Positions 25,331 through 33,687 of a stretch of 38,972 nt of DNA are shown here, in pieces. Within the stretch, counting starts at the first letter, position 1. Each line of letters opens with the position of its first letter. The stretch is from the NCBI GenBank assembly GCA_019313245.1, contig JAFDBP010000118.1, positions 1-38,972 of the forward strand, given 5' to 3'. The position numbers were made by a program, and so were the translations under genes. The stretch comes from Deltaproteobacteria bacterium. Its GTDB lineage: Bacteria; Myxococcota_A; UBA9160; SMWR01. The notes beneath the pieces were generated by a model. That model searched no databases and was not told where the DNA came from. It was given only the letters and a program-made list of their open reading frames with translations.

Positions 25331-25969
25331 ATGAAGATCGTCGTCGGACTCGGAAATCCGGGGCCGCGATATGCGGCCACGCGCCACAACATCGGCGCCC
25401 GGATCGTCGACCGCTTCGCCTTCGATCGCGGCATCTCGCTCACCGAGCACCGGTTCGAGAGCCGCTTCGGCCGGGGGCGGATCTCGCCGCCGGTCGACGG
25501 GACGCCCGAAGCTTCGCCTGAGCGTTCGGCCGATCAACCCGATCTCGATGTCGGCGTGTTGATTCCCCAGACCTACATGAATCACTGCGGCATCGCGGTG
25601 GCCGCCGCCCTGAACGAACTCCCGGTAGACGACATCCGAACCGATCTGTTGGTCGTGGTCGACGATCTCGACCTGCCCTTTGGGCGCCTGCGAATCCGGC
25701 CGCGCGGAGGCTCCGCGGGCCACCGCGGGCTCGAGGACATCGCCGAGCGGATCTACAGCAGCGACTTCTCGCGCCTGCGCTTCGGGATCGGGCGGCCCGA
25801 AGCCGACATCGATCCTGTCGACTGGGTGCTTCGCAGCTTCTCGCGCGCGGAAGAGGCCGCTCTCGAGGAGCGGATTCCGCTGGCCGCAGAAGCCGTCAGC
25901 TCGATTCTGATCGACGGCGTCGTCCCCTCGATGAACCGCTACAATCCCGACCCCGAATCGGGGGACTAG
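25331..25969 (+). CDS. pth: Peptidyl-tRNA hydrolase
   Basis: Pth recycles peptidyl-tRNAs dropped from ribosomes. Conserved features are VVGLGNPGPRYAATRHNIG with catalytic His19, PQTYMNHCG with Asn84, and VVDDLDLPFGRLR with Asp111. The tRNA-contact motif reads GSAGHRGLEDI, so the Asn equivalent to E. coli Asn114 is Arg here. A hydrophilic insertion of about 20 residues (about 51-72) lengthens a surface loop, making 212 residues against about 194 in E. coli. ATG 25331 lacks a strong ribosome site, suggesting coupling to rplY. Confidence 0.94.
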   Translation: MKIVVGLGNPGPRYAATRHNIGARIVDRFAFDRGISLTEHRFESRFGRGRISPPVDGTPEASPERSADQPDLDVGVLIPQTYMNHCGIAVAAALNELPVDDIRTDLLVVVDDLDLPFGRLRIRPRGGSAGHRGLEDIAERIYSSDFSRLRFGIGRPEADIDPVDWVLRSFSRAEEAALEERIPLAAEAVSSILIDGVVPSMNRYNPDPESGD

Positions 25970-26076
25970 CGACTGCCACGCGCAGATGTCTCCGGAAACC
26001 GCCAACGGACTTCGACACCAAACGGGCCACTCATTCGAGCAACTGAATTCAATCCAGACGAGCAGGTGAACGGATC

Positions 26077-27321
26077 GTGAGCGAAACGAACAAACGCGGC
26101 GTCATCAACATCCTTCAAGAGTTCTCGGTGCCCCTGCTGTCGGGCGTGTTGGTGGCGATGGTCTGGGCGAACGTGCACCACGAAACCTACGAGCACGTGA
26201 TCCACTGGGTACCGATCGCCGGACTGGAGATATTCGGCCACCCCGTCACCCTGCACTGGCTCGTCAACGACATCTTCATGGTGTTCTTCTTCGGGATCGC
26301 CGCCAAGGAAATCACCGAATCGTGCTTGCCAGGCGGCAACCTCAACCCGATCACGAAGTCGATCAACCCCTTGATGGCGACACTGGGCGGAGTCATCGGC
26401 CCGGTGCTCGTCTTCTTCATCGGAATGTCCTTCCTCTACGGACCGACGGACGACATCGCAACGCTGAGGCGAGGCTGGGGCATCCCGACCGCGACGGACA
26501 TCGCACTCGCGTGGCTCGTCGCGCGAACCGTCTTCGGCAGGGGGCATCCGGCGATCAACTTCCTGCTGTTGCTCGCGGTCGCCGACGACGCGATCGGCCT
26601 CGCGATCATCGCGATCTTCTACGGCGATCCACATCTCCCGGCCCGTCCCGAGTTCCTGCTGCTGATCGCTGCCGGAATGGCCATCGCCTATGGAATGCGC
26701 CGAGCGGACGTCAAGTCGTGGATCCCCTACATCGCAATCTGCGGTCCACTCTCCTGGCTCGGCTTGTTTCTCGCACACCTCCACCCCGCGCTCGCGCTCG
26801 TCTTCATCGTTCCGTTTCTGCCCGGACCGCGCCGCGACATCGGCCTGTTCAGCGAGCAGGACGAGATCGACCGCATGGGAGAAAAGCTCGCCGAGGACCT
26901 CCAGATGGAGCACTCGCCGCTGCACCAATTCGAACACCAGCTGAAGCTCTTCGTCGATTTCGGCCTGTTCTTCTTCGCCTTCACCAACGCGGGCGTCGTC
27001 TTCGCGACGATCGGAACCATGACCTGGTTGATCCTCGGATCGCTGGTGATCGGCAAGACGCTGGGCATCACGTTGCTGGGTCTGCTCGGCAGGCTGATCG
27101 GCTTTCCGCTGCCCGACCGGATGGGCGTGCGCGAACTCGCGATGGCCGGATTCGTGGCGGCGCTCGGGCTGACCGTCGCCCTCTTCGTGGCGGGCGCGGC
27201 CTTCACCGAACCGATGCTGCTCGGACAGGCGAAGATGGGGGCGCTCTTCTCGGGCTTCGTGGGGCTCGCCGCAATCCTGATCGGCCGCGCGCTCGGGATG
27301 CACCGCCGCAAGCCCGAATAA
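26077..27321 (+). CDS. nhaA: Na+/H+ antiporter NhaA
   Basis: The 414-residue inner-membrane antiporter exchanges sodium for protons in pH and salt balance. The ion-binding residues are visible: Asp141 in PTATDIALAW (E. coli Asp133), and Asp170-Asp171 in LAVADDAIGLA (E. coli Asp163-Asp164). A Lys in VIGKTLGI lines up with E. coli Lys300. The sequence around the DD pair differs from the classical IIDDLGAI, so it belongs to a divergent NhaA branch. GTG at 26077 follows AGGTGAACG. The 107 bases upstream show no clear promoter or riboswitch. Confidence 0.92.
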   Translation: MSETNKRGVINILQEFSVPLLSGVLVAMVWANVHHETYEHVIHWVPIAGLEIFGHPVTLHWLVNDIFMVFFFGIAAKEITESCLPGGNLNPITKSINPLMATLGGVIGPVLVFFIGMSFLYGPTDDIATLRRGWGIPTATDIALAWLVARTVFGRGHPAINFLLLLAVADDAIGLAIIAIFYGDPHLPARPEFLLLIAAGMAIAYGMRRADVKSWIPYIAICGPLSWLGLFLAHLHPALALVFIVPFLPGPRRDIGLFSEQDEIDRMGEKLAEDLQMEHSPLHQFEHQLKLFVDFGLFFFAFTNAGVVFATIGTMTWLILGSLVIGKTLGITLLGLLGRLIGFPLPDRMGVRELAMAGFVAALGLTVALFVAGAAFTEPMLLGQAKMGALFSGFVGLAAILIGRALGMHRRKPE

Positions 27322-27343
27322 AGACCCGCGGGCGGAGCTTTCC

Positions 27344-27371
27344 GTCCGACCGATTGTCGCATTGGCCGGAC
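27344..27371 (+). terminator. Imperfect hairpin after nhaA
   Basis: GTCCGaCC (27344-27351) pairs with GGcCGGAC (27364-27371), leaving one mismatch and a 12-base loop, followed by TTTG. It could end nhaA transcription. It also contains one of the CATTGnCC boxes discussed for the mocR promoter. Confidence 0.3.
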
Positions 27372-27454
27372 TTTGTACCGAACAAATGCGCCATTTTTCG
27401 TGATCATTGTCCGGTCAATCGCCCATTGACCCCCAAATGACCGATCCATAGACT
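27360..27454 (+). promoter_or_regulatory. mocR control region: CATTGnCC boxes, inverted repeat and leaderless promoter
   Basis: Three CATTGnCC boxes occur at 27360-27367, 27405-27412 and 27424-27431. The last two enclose an inverted repeat, GGTCAAT-CGCCC-ATTGACC (27413-27431). TTGACC (27426-27431) and TAGACT (27449-27454) form a -35/-10 pair with an ideal 17-base spacer. The expected start point (27460-27462) coincides with the mocR ATG at 27462, and no ribosome site precedes that ATG. The operator therefore overlaps the -35, which fits autoregulation by a MocR protein. Confidence 0.55.
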
Positions 27455-27461
27455 CCCCTGC

Positions 27462-28943
27462 ATGGATATTGCGTTGGAACGCGGCACGGGCCGGGAGCGA
27501 GCCGTCTACCGCCAGATCTCCGATCACATTCGACTCGAGATCGCGGGCGGTCGACTCGAAGCGGGCGATCGACTGCCCCCGATTCGAGATCTCGCAAAAG
27601 ATCTCGGGGTCAACCGCGACACCGTCGCGCTCGCCTACGAAGAACTCGTCAACGCGGGAGTCGCGGTCTCTACGGTCGGACGCGGCACCTTCGTCGCAGC
27701 CGCGCACCCGAAGACCGCTTCGAGTTCCGAGGATTTCCGCCCCGCGCTGTCTCCACTGACGGAGCGCCTGCTCGGCTTCGAGCGCGCGCGGCCGCAATTT
27801 GGCAGCAGCGCGAACGCCGTGCCGATGCACTCGCTGGTTCCCGATCACAGCCTCTACCCCGCTGAAGAATTTCGCCGGGTCCTGAACCGCGTGCTGCAGC
27901 AGAGCGGGCCAGAGCTGCTGCTCTACGGCAGCCCGCAGGGCCATCTCGGACTGCGCGAAACGCTCGCCGTGCGATTGCAGCGCGAGGGGATCCACACCAG
28001 CGCGGGCGGCATCGTGCTCTGCCACGGAGCCAGCCAGGGGATCTCGCTCGGATTGCGGCTGTTCGCGCAATCGGGCGACACCGTCGCGGTCGAAGAGCCG
28101 ACCTACAACAACGTCCTCGCAGCGGCCCACGGCCTCGGATTCGAGATCGCGCCGATTCCGATGCGCGAGGCCGGACTCGACCTCGATGCACTCGACCGCA
28201 ATCTCGCGCGGCCCGAAGTCAAGGTGCTCTACACGATTCCGACCTTTCACAACCCGCTCGGCTCGACGACCTCGGTCGAACACCGGCGCCAATTGCTCGA
28301 GATCGCCGCGCGCCACCGCAAGCCCGTGATCGAAGACGGCTACGAAACCGATCTGCGCTTCTCGGGGCGAGCGATACCCTCGCTGGCGGCGCTCGATCGC
28401 ACCGGCCTCGTCCTGCACCTCTTTTCGTTTTCGAAGTCGCTCTTCCCGGGCGCCCGGGTCGGCGCGATCACCGCGCAGGGCCGGTTGATCGAAGCCCTGC
28501 TCGCGCTGAAGCAGGCGACCGATCTCTCGGACGCGCTCCCGCTCCAGGCCGCGCTGGCCGAATTCGCCGAGAGCGGGGCGTACGACCGGCATCTCGGGCG
28601 CGTGCGGCGGGTGCTGCGCGAGCGCTGCAACGCGCTTCTCGATGCGCTCGCGCGCGAAATGCCGGAGGGCACGCGCTGGACGCAGCCCGAAGGTGGACTC
28701 CAGCTGTGGGTCGAGCTTCCCGAGGAAATCGAAACCCGGGAGCTCTTGTCCGACGCCGCCGTTGCGGGCGTCTTCTTCGCGCCGGGATCTCAGTTCAATC
28801 ACGACGGCCGCTCCTCGAACGGCCTGCGCCTGACTTTTGCGATGGCCGAACCCGACGACCTGCGCGCCGGCGTCGCGGCGCTCGCGAGGGTGATCGTCGA
28901 GCGGCTCGAGGGAAAACCGCGGATGGACCGCGTGCAAATCTAA
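27462..28943 (+). CDS. MocR-type GntR/aminotransferase transcriptional regulator (PdxR-like)
   Basis: The 493-residue protein fuses an N-terminal GntR winged helix (about residues 13-80: YRQISDHIRLEIAGGRLEAG, LPPIRDLAKDLGVNRDTV) to a fold-type I aminotransferase-like domain (about 110-490). The PLP-binding lysine is Lys325 in FSFSKSLFPG. MocR proteins sense PLP or amino acids, and the PdxR subgroup controls pdxST. Its position immediately upstream of pdxS and pdxT supports that role. ATG 27462 has no ribosome site, but a promoter places the transcript start at the ATG, so the mRNA may be leaderless. PLP as effector is inference. Confidence 0.9.
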   Translation: MDIALERGTGRERAVYRQISDHIRLEIAGGRLEAGDRLPPIRDLAKDLGVNRDTVALAYEELVNAGVAVSTVGRGTFVAAAHPKTASSSEDFRPALSPLTERLLGFERARPQFGSSANAVPMHSLVPDHSLYPAEEFRRVLNRVLQQSGPELLLYGSPQGHLGLRETLAVRLQREGIHTSAGGIVLCHGASQGISLGLRLFAQSGDTVAVEEPTYNNVLAAAHGLGFEIAPIPMREAGLDLDALDRNLARPEVKVLYTIPTFHNPLGSTTSVEHRRQLLEIAARHRKPVIEDGYETDLRFSGRAIPSLAALDRTGLVLHLFSFSKSLFPGARVGAITAQGRLIEALLALKQATDLSDALPLQAALAEFAESGAYDRHLGRVRRVLRERCNALLDALAREMPEGTRWTQPEGGLQLWVELPEEIETRELLSDAAVAGVFFAPGSQFNHDGRSSNGLRLTFAMAEPDDLRAGVAALARVIVERLEGKPRMDRVQI

Positions 28944-28962
28944 CGACAGACTCGCGCCGGGT

Positions 28963-28979
28963 TCGCCGACGAGCGGCGA
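28963..28979 (+). other. Small hairpin between mocR and pdxS
   Basis: TCGCCG-ACGAG-CGGCGA forms a six-pair stem in the 57-base gap before pdxS, just upstream of its GGGAGGA ribosome site. It could moderate read-through or protect the pdxS mRNA end. No alternative structure was worked out. Confidence 0.3.
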
Positions 28980-29000
28980 CGGCGGGGATTGGGAGGAACC

Positions 29001-29924
29001 ATGTCAGATCAAACGGGAAACGGAAACGGCGGCGCGGGAGACGCAACCGCGAAGAGCTTCGAACTCAAGGTCGGGCTCGCCGAAATGCTGAAGGGCGGCG
29101 TGATCATGGACGTCGTCAATCCCGACCAGGCGAAAATCGCCGAGGACAGCGGTGCGTGTGCGGTGATGGCGCTCGAGCGGGTGCCATCGGACATCCGACG
29201 CGACGGCGGCGTCGCGCGCATGTGCCAGGTGGAAATCATCGAGTCCATCCAGCGCACGGTGTCGATTCCCGTGATGGCCAAGGTGCGGATCGGTCACTAC
29301 CTCGAAGCGCAGGTGCTCGATGCGCTCGGCGTCGACTTCATCGACGAGAGCGAGGTGTTGACGCCCGCCGACGAAGAGCACCACGTCGACAAATTCCCGT
29401 TCCGATCGCCCTTCGTCTGCGGCGCGCGGGATCTCGGAGAGGCGCTGCGCCGGATCTCCGAGGGTGCGGCGATGATCCGAACCAAGGGCGAGGCGGGCAG
29501 CGGCAACATCGTCGAAGCCGTCCGGCACCTGCGCACGGTGTTCGGCCAGATGCGCTCGCTGCAGGCGCTGCTGCCCGAAGAAGTGCCGGCGCGCGCCAAG
29601 GAGCTGCGAGCGCCGCTGGATCTCGTGCAACGCGTGGCCGAGACCGGGAAACTGCCGGTTCCGAACTTCGCGGCCGGCGGCATCGCGACGCCCGCCGACG
29701 CCGCCCTCTGCCGCTCGCTCGGTGCGGAGGCGGTCTTCGTCGGCTCGGGCATCTTCAAGAGCGGAGATCCGGCGGTGCTGGCCCGGGCGATCGTGCGGGC
29801 CACGACGCACTGGGATGAGCCCGAAGAACTCGTCGCGGCGTGTCGCGGACTCGGCAAGCCGATGGAGGGGATCGAGATGGAGACCCTCGCCGAGAGCCAG
29901 CGCCTGGCCAATCGCGGGTGGTAG
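29001..29924 (+). CDS. pdxS: Pyridoxal 5'-phosphate synthase lyase subunit PdxS
   Basis: PdxS forms PLP from ribose 5-phosphate, glyceraldehyde 3-phosphate and ammonia supplied by PdxT. The 307-residue protein shows the active-site landmarks: Asp37 in [10 protein letters not shown], the Schiff-base Lys94 in VMAKVRIGH, and the second Lys in [28 protein letters not shown] and FVGSGIFKS are also present. ATG 29001 follows GGGAGGA; an upstream in-frame TTG lies before that site and is unlikely. The first 18 residues are a Gly/Asn-rich variable leader. The 3' end overlaps pdxT by seven bases. Confidence 0.96.
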   Translation: MSDQTGNGNGGAGDATAKSFELKVGLAEMLKGGVIMDVVNPDQAKIAEDSGACAVMALERVPSDIRRDGGVARMCQVEIIESIQRTVSIPVMAKVRIGHYLEAQVLDALGVDFIDESEVLTPADEEHHVDKFPFRSPFVCGARDLGEALRRISEGAAMIRTKGEAGSGNIVEAVRHLRTVFGQMRSLQALLPEEVPARAKELRAPLDLVQRVAETGKLPVPNFAAGGIATPADAALCRSLGAEAVFVGSGIFKSGDPAVLARAIVRATTHWDEPEELVAACRGLGKPMEGIEMETLAESQRLANRGW

Positions 29925-30526
29925 CCGCCGGCCGGCATAGTCGGCCCGCTGCCGAACTGCGCGTCGGGATCGTTTCGGTCCAGGGTGCCGTTCAACCCCA
30001 CGCGGCGGCCATCGCGAGAGCGGGCGCCGCGTGGGCGCAGGTCCGCCACCCGGAGGATCTCGACGACCTCGATGCGCTGATCCTGCCGGGCGGCGAATCC
30101 ACCACGATCTCCAAGGGGCTGGAGCGCGTCGGCCTCTACGAGGCGCTCGAAGCCTTCGCGCGCAGCGGGCGCCCCGTGCTCGGAACTTGTGCGGGCGCGA
30201 TCCTGATGGCGCGCGAGGTCGAGGGCGTCCCGGTTCGCAGCCTCGGACTCATCGACGTAACCGCCGTCCGCAACGCCTACGGGACCCAGGTCGACTCGTT
30301 CGCGACCGTCGCGCAGGGCGAGTTGGAAGGGCTGCGCGCGATCTTCATCCGGGCTCCGCGGCTGAAGCGGCCGGGCCCCGATGTGGAGGTGTTGGCCCGC
30401 GTCGACGGCTGGCCGGTCTTCGTGCGGCAGGAAAACGCGCTCGCGACCACCTTCCACCCGGAACTCACCCCGGACGGCCGGGTTCACGCCGCGCTGCTGG
30501 AACTCGCGAAAAAGCGGCAGCAGTAG
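29918..30526 (+). CDS. pdxT: Pyridoxal 5'-phosphate synthase glutaminase subunit PdxT
   Basis: PdxT is the class I glutamine amidotransferase that feeds ammonia to PdxS. The 202-residue frame from GTG 29918 has the family start ([11 protein letters not shown]), the substrate loop LPGGESTTI, nucleophile Cys91 in GTCAGAI, and His180 with Glu182 in FHPEL. That completes the Cys-His-Glu triad. The frame stays open upstream into pdxS, but residues before 29918 do not resemble the family. The overlap with pdxS implies coupled translation and a matched subunit ratio. Confidence 0.95.
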   Translation: MVAAGRHSRPAAELRVGIVSVQGAVQPHAAAIARAGAAWAQVRHPEDLDDLDALILPGGESTTISKGLERVGLYEALEAFARSGRPVLGTCAGAILMAREVEGVPVRSLGLIDVTAVRNAYGTQVDSFATVAQGELEGLRAIFIRAPRLKRPGPDVEVLARVDGWPVFVRQENALATTFHPELTPDGRVHAALLELAKKRQQ

Positions 30527-30648
30527 ACGGCGCGGCCCTCGGCCCCTCGGGGCGACATCCCGCTCCCCCTTCCACGACGAGCGCGACTCTGCTATCCATC
30601 CCCGTCCGGCGGGCCCGATCTGCGGGCCGGCCATAGGAACCTTTCCTC

Positions 30649-30699
30649 AGCTTCCGGCGCTGAGCGCGCACCCGGCGCCTCAGCGGTCGAGCGGAAGCT
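30649..30699 (+). promoter_or_regulatory. Folded rpsF 5' leader, possible S6:S18 autoregulatory element
   Basis: In the 217-base gap before rpsF, AGCTTCCG (30649-30656) pairs perfectly with CGGAAGCT (30692-30699). Inside it CGCTGAG (30658-30664) pairs with CTCAGCG (30679-30685). The result is two stacked stems with an asymmetric internal loop (one base against six) and a short apical stem carrying a bulged C. It ends 44 bases before the rpsF start. Known rpsF leaders bind the S6:S18 dimer through a similar hairpin, but I could not match the conserved CCG with certainty. The rest of the gap shows nothing recognisable. Confidence 0.45.
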
Positions 30700-30743
30700 C
30701 TGGATCCGGCCCTCGCGGTCGGACCTGTCCACGAGGAGGAGCT

Positions 30744-31325
30744 GTGCGGGAATACGAAACCACCCTGATCATCCAACCGGAGATCTCCGACGAGGGCGTC
30801 GTCACGCTGCAAGAGCGTCTCGACGGCATCCTCGAGGGCTTTGGCGCGGTCCGACTGATCTACGACGATCTCGGCAAGCGCCGCCTCGCCTACGAGATCC
30901 AGAATTTCCAGAAGGGGCGCTACGTGATGCTCCGATTCCTCGACGAGGGATCGAACATCAAGGCCCTCGAGCGCGCTCTCGGGCTCGAAGACTCGATCAT
31001 CCGCTTCCTCACCGTGCAGGTCGACGATTCCGTGGAAGACGTCGCGGCGCGCCAGGCCGCGGCCGCCGAGGAAGAGCGGATCCGCGCCGAGAAGGCCGCC
31101 GAACGCGCCGCCCGCGAGGCCGAGGAAGCCGAGCGGCAGAAGGCGGAAGAAGCCGAGCGAGAGCGGGCCGAAGCCGAGGAAGCGGAGAAGCGCGCGGTCG
31201 CTGGAGATGAAGCGGCTGCGGACGACGAAACCGACGCGGCGACCGAAGCAGACGAAACCAGCGAACCGGCGGCGGCTGAAGGCGATGCGGCCGAAGCCGC
31301 CAGCGCCGAGGAGGTTGCGAGATGA
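30744..31325 (+). CDS. rpsF: Small ribosomal subunit protein bS6 with long acidic/helical tail
   Basis: The first 95 or so residues are a normal S6 fold ([27 protein letters not shown]-like [28 protein letters not shown]), which binds S18 on the 30S platform. The remaining ~95 residues are an Ala/Glu/Arg-rich stretch that probably forms a single charged helix ([20 protein letters not shown]), ending in an acidic disordered part. Total length is 193 residues. GTG 30744 follows GAGGAGGAG closely. The stop overlaps the rpsR ATG (ATGA). Confidence 0.93.
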   Translation: MREYETTLIIQPEISDEGVVTLQERLDGILEGFGAVRLIYDDLGKRRLAYEIQNFQKGRYVMLRFLDEGSNIKALERALGLEDSIIRFLTVQVDDSVEDVAARQAAAAEEERIRAEKAAERAAREAEEAERQKAEEAERERAEAEEAEKRAVAGDEAAADDETDAATEADETSEPAAAEGDAAEAASAEEVAR

Positions 31326-31672
31326 GCGCAGCGTCAGGCCCCGGCGGGTATCGGCGAGATCGAGAGGACCGCGACGAGCGGAGAGAGTCGACGGTCAAGA
31401 GCCGGCTGCGCTCGCGCGCCCGCAAGAAGGCTCGAAAACAGAACAAGAAGAGCGGCTTCATGCGCCGCAAAGTCTGCCGCTTCTGCGCCGACTCGAGCTT
31501 GGAGATCGACTACAAGGACGCGAAGGCGCTGCGCCTGTTCACGTCTGAGATCGGCAAGATGATTCCGCGGCGCATCTCGGGAAATTGCGCAAAGCACCAG
31601 CGCCAGCTCGCGGTGGCGATCAAACGCGCGCGCCACATCGCGATCATGCCCTTCGCCGGGCACGGCATCTAG
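31322..31672 (+). CDS. rpsR: Small ribosomal subunit protein bS18, zinc-site form
   Basis: The 116-residue S18 binds with S6 to the 30S platform. The core contains [30 protein letters not shown] and [11 protein letters not shown]. Cys52, Cys55, Cys89 and His92 form a C-x2-C and C-x2-H set, consistent with a zinc-binding form. A basic N-terminal extension of about 45 residues (many Arg and Lys) makes it longer than the roughly 75-residue E. coli protein. ATG at 31322 overlaps the rpsF stop, so S6 and S18 are probably translated in step. Confidence 0.95.
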   Translation: MSAASGPGGYRRDREDRDERRESTVKSRLRSRARKKARKQNKKSGFMRRKVCRFCADSSLEIDYKDAKALRLFTSEIGKMIPRRISGNCAKHQRQLAVAIKRARHIAIMPFAGHGI

Positions 31673-31685
31673 GAGGCCGGGAACG

Positions 31686-32141
31686 ATGCGCCAGGTCAAG
31701 GTCATCCTGCGCGAAGCGGTTTTGGGTCTTGGCGAAGCCGGCGATCTCGTCGGCGTCAAGGTCGGCTACGCGCGCAACTATCTGCTCCCTCAGGGGAAGG
31801 CACTGCTCGCCACCGATTCGAAGGTGCGCGAACTCGAGCACCACAAACGCGTGGTGATGGAAAAGGCCGCGCGCGATCTGAAGGATCTCAAGGCGCTGTG
31901 CGAGCGGCTCGAATCCGTCGAACTCGAAGTCACGGCGAAGGTGGGTGAAGAGGGCAAGCTGTTCGGATCCATAACGTCGTCCCATATCGCGGACCTGCTC
32001 GCCGAAAAGGGTTACACGGTCGACCGGCGCAAGATCACGCTCAGCGAGCCCCTGCGAGAGGTCGGAGACCACGTCGTGCCGATTCGCCTGCAACGCGATC
32101 TCACGGCCAACGTCGCTCTCAAGATCAGCGCAGAAAGTTAA
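31686..32141 (+). CDS. rplI: Large ribosomal subunit protein bL9
   Basis: The 151-residue L9 binds 23S rRNA through its N-terminal domain (MRQVKVILREAVLGLGEAGD, YARNYLLPQGKALLAT). A long connecting helix follows (about residues 45-75), then the C-terminal domain (LFGSITSSHIADLL, RRKITLSEPLREVGDH). Length is typical. ATG 31686 follows GGAGG with suitable spacing. It is the third gene of the rpsF-rpsR-rplI set and lies 85 bases ahead of dnaB. Confidence 0.97.
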   Translation: MRQVKVILREAVLGLGEAGDLVGVKVGYARNYLLPQGKALLATDSKVRELEHHKRVVMEKAARDLKDLKALCERLESVELEVTAKVGEEGKLFGSITSSHIADLLAEKGYTVDRRKITLSEPLREVGDHVVPIRLQRDLTANVALKISAES

Positions 32142-32193
32142 GCGCCGCGCGCCTCGACGCCGCGATTTCTTCCGCCACGCGCGCGGGTTGCTG

Positions 32194-32199
32194 TACAAT
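32194..32199 (+). promoter_or_regulatory. Candidate -10 element of dnaB
   Basis: TACAAT matches the -10 consensus at 5 of 6 positions and lies 27 bases before the dnaB GTG. No convincing -35 hexamer is seen 16-18 bases upstream, so the element may be weak or dependent on an activator. Confidence 0.35.
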
Positions 32200-32226
32200 G
32201 AGCCCTCACTCGCCGACGGGGGGGAC

Positions 32227-33687
32227 GTGGCGAAGACCCGGGACTCAAAAGACAAACGCATCGACAATCTCGACCCGAGTTCGAAGGAAACTCATCGGCT
32301 TCCGCCGCACGACATCGAGGCCGAGAAAGCGGTTCTGTCCGCGCTGCTGCTCGACAACGACGCGATCCACTCGGTCTACACCGAAGTCGTACCCGAAGAC
32401 TTCTATCACCCCGCCCACCGTCAGCTGTATCTCTCGATGCTCACGCTCCAGGACTCGAACCAGCCGGTCGACCTGCACACGCTCGCCGACTACCTGAACA
32501 CACAGAAGAAACTCGATGCGATCGGCGGACCAGTCTTCCTGGCTGAAATCGCAGACTACGAGGCGACCGCGGCCAATGTCATCCACCACGCCCGGATCGT
32601 TCGCGACAAAAGCATCAAGCGCAACTTGATTTCGGTTGCGTCAGAGATCGCCGAGGCCGGTTACGACCAGTCGGATGCCGCAGACCAACTGCTCGACGCC
32701 GCAGAATCCAAGATTTTCGAGATCGGGCAACAAAAGGCGCGCACCACCTTCCGCAGCCTGCATGACGAGATGAATGACGCGCTCGACTACGTCGAGGTGC
32801 TGATCCAACGCGGCGGACAGCTCACCGGAGTGCCGACCGGATTCAGGGACTTCGACGAAATGACCGGCGGGCTCCAGCCCGGAGAACTCGTCGTGATCGC
32901 CGCGCGCCCCAGCATGGGCAAGACGGCCCTCGCGCTGAACATCGCGCGCAACGCGGCCATCGAGCACGGCAAGAAAGCCGCCATCTTCTCGCTCGAGATG
33001 ACCAAGCGCGCGCTCGCGCTGCGCCTGCTCGCGTCGGAGGCGAGCATCGATTTTTCGGGCTTCCGCAAGGGCTTTGGGCGGCCCGAGGATCTGCGCAAGC
33101 TCACCCAGGCCGGCGGGAAACTCGCGGACGCCAACATCTGGATCGACGACAGCGGTCTGATCACCATCCTCGAGATCAAGGCGAAGTGCCGGCGCCTCGC
33201 CTCGGAGCGCGGCCTCGACCTGGTGATGGTCGACTACCTCCAGTTGGCTCACGGCGATTCGCCGAATCAGCGCAAGGATCTCGAGATCGCCGAGATCAGC
33301 CACGGCCTCAAGGCCCTCGCAAAGGAACTCGACATCCCGGTGATCGCGCTCTCGCAGCTCAACCGGGGGCCCGAACAGCGCGACCCCGACAAGCGGCGCC
33401 CGAACATGGGCGACCTGCGCGAATCGGGCGCCATCGAACAGGACGCCGACGTGATCGCCTTCATCTATCGCGACGAGGTCTACAACCCGACCGAAGAGAA
33501 CCACGGCATTGCTGAATTGATCATCGCCAAACAGCGCAACGGACCGACCGGCACGGTGAAGATGCAATTCAGCGCCCGCTACGCGCACTTCCACGATCTC
33601 GCCGAAGTGCCGGGCGGGCTCCCTCCACAATCCAGTGGATCCGGACACGGCGGCGGCTACATCCCGCCCGACGACGAAATCTTCTAG
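32227..33687 (+). CDS. dnaB: Replicative DNA helicase DnaB
   Basis: The 486-residue hexameric helicase unwinds DNA at the replication fork. The N-terminal DnaB domain starts at LPPHDIEAEKAVLSALLLDN. The RecA-like C-terminal domain has Walker A RPSMGKTALA, Walker B LDLVMVDYLQL, IPVIALSQLNRG (sensor) and RRPNMGDLRESGAIEQDAD. A Ser/Gly-rich tail ends with PPDDEIF. I chose GTG 32227 because GGGGGGGA lies directly upstream; an earlier TTG at 32188 would overlap the candidate -10. No intein is present. The ldcA start follows the TAG without a gap. Confidence 0.96.
   Translation: MAKTRDSKDKRIDNLDPSSKETHRLPPHDIEAEKAVLSALLLDNDAIHSVYTEVVPEDFYHPAHRQLYLSMLTLQDSNQPVDLHTLADYLNTQKKLDAIGGPVFLAEIADYEATAANVIHHARIVRDKSIKRNLISVASEIAEAGYDQSDAADQLLDAAESKIFEIGQQKARTTFRSLHDEMNDALDYVEVLIQRGGQLTGVPTGFRDFDEMTGGLQPGELVVIAARPSMGKTALALNIARNAAIEHGKKAAIFSLEMTKRALALRLLASEASIDFSGFRKGFGRPEDLRKLTQAGGKLADANIWIDDSGLITILEIKAKCRRLASERGLDLVMVDYLQLAHGDSPNQRKDLEIAEISHGLKALAKELDIPVIALSQLNRGPEQRDPDKRRPNMGDLRESGAIEQDADVIAFIYRDEVYNPTEENHGIAELIIAKQRNGPTGTVKMQFSARYAHFHDLAEVPGGLPPQSSGSGHGGGYIPPDDEIF

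Noticed and set aside
30527-30560. pdxT terminator formed by GCCCC-TC-GGGGC
   Set aside because: The loop would be only two bases and no U tract follows.
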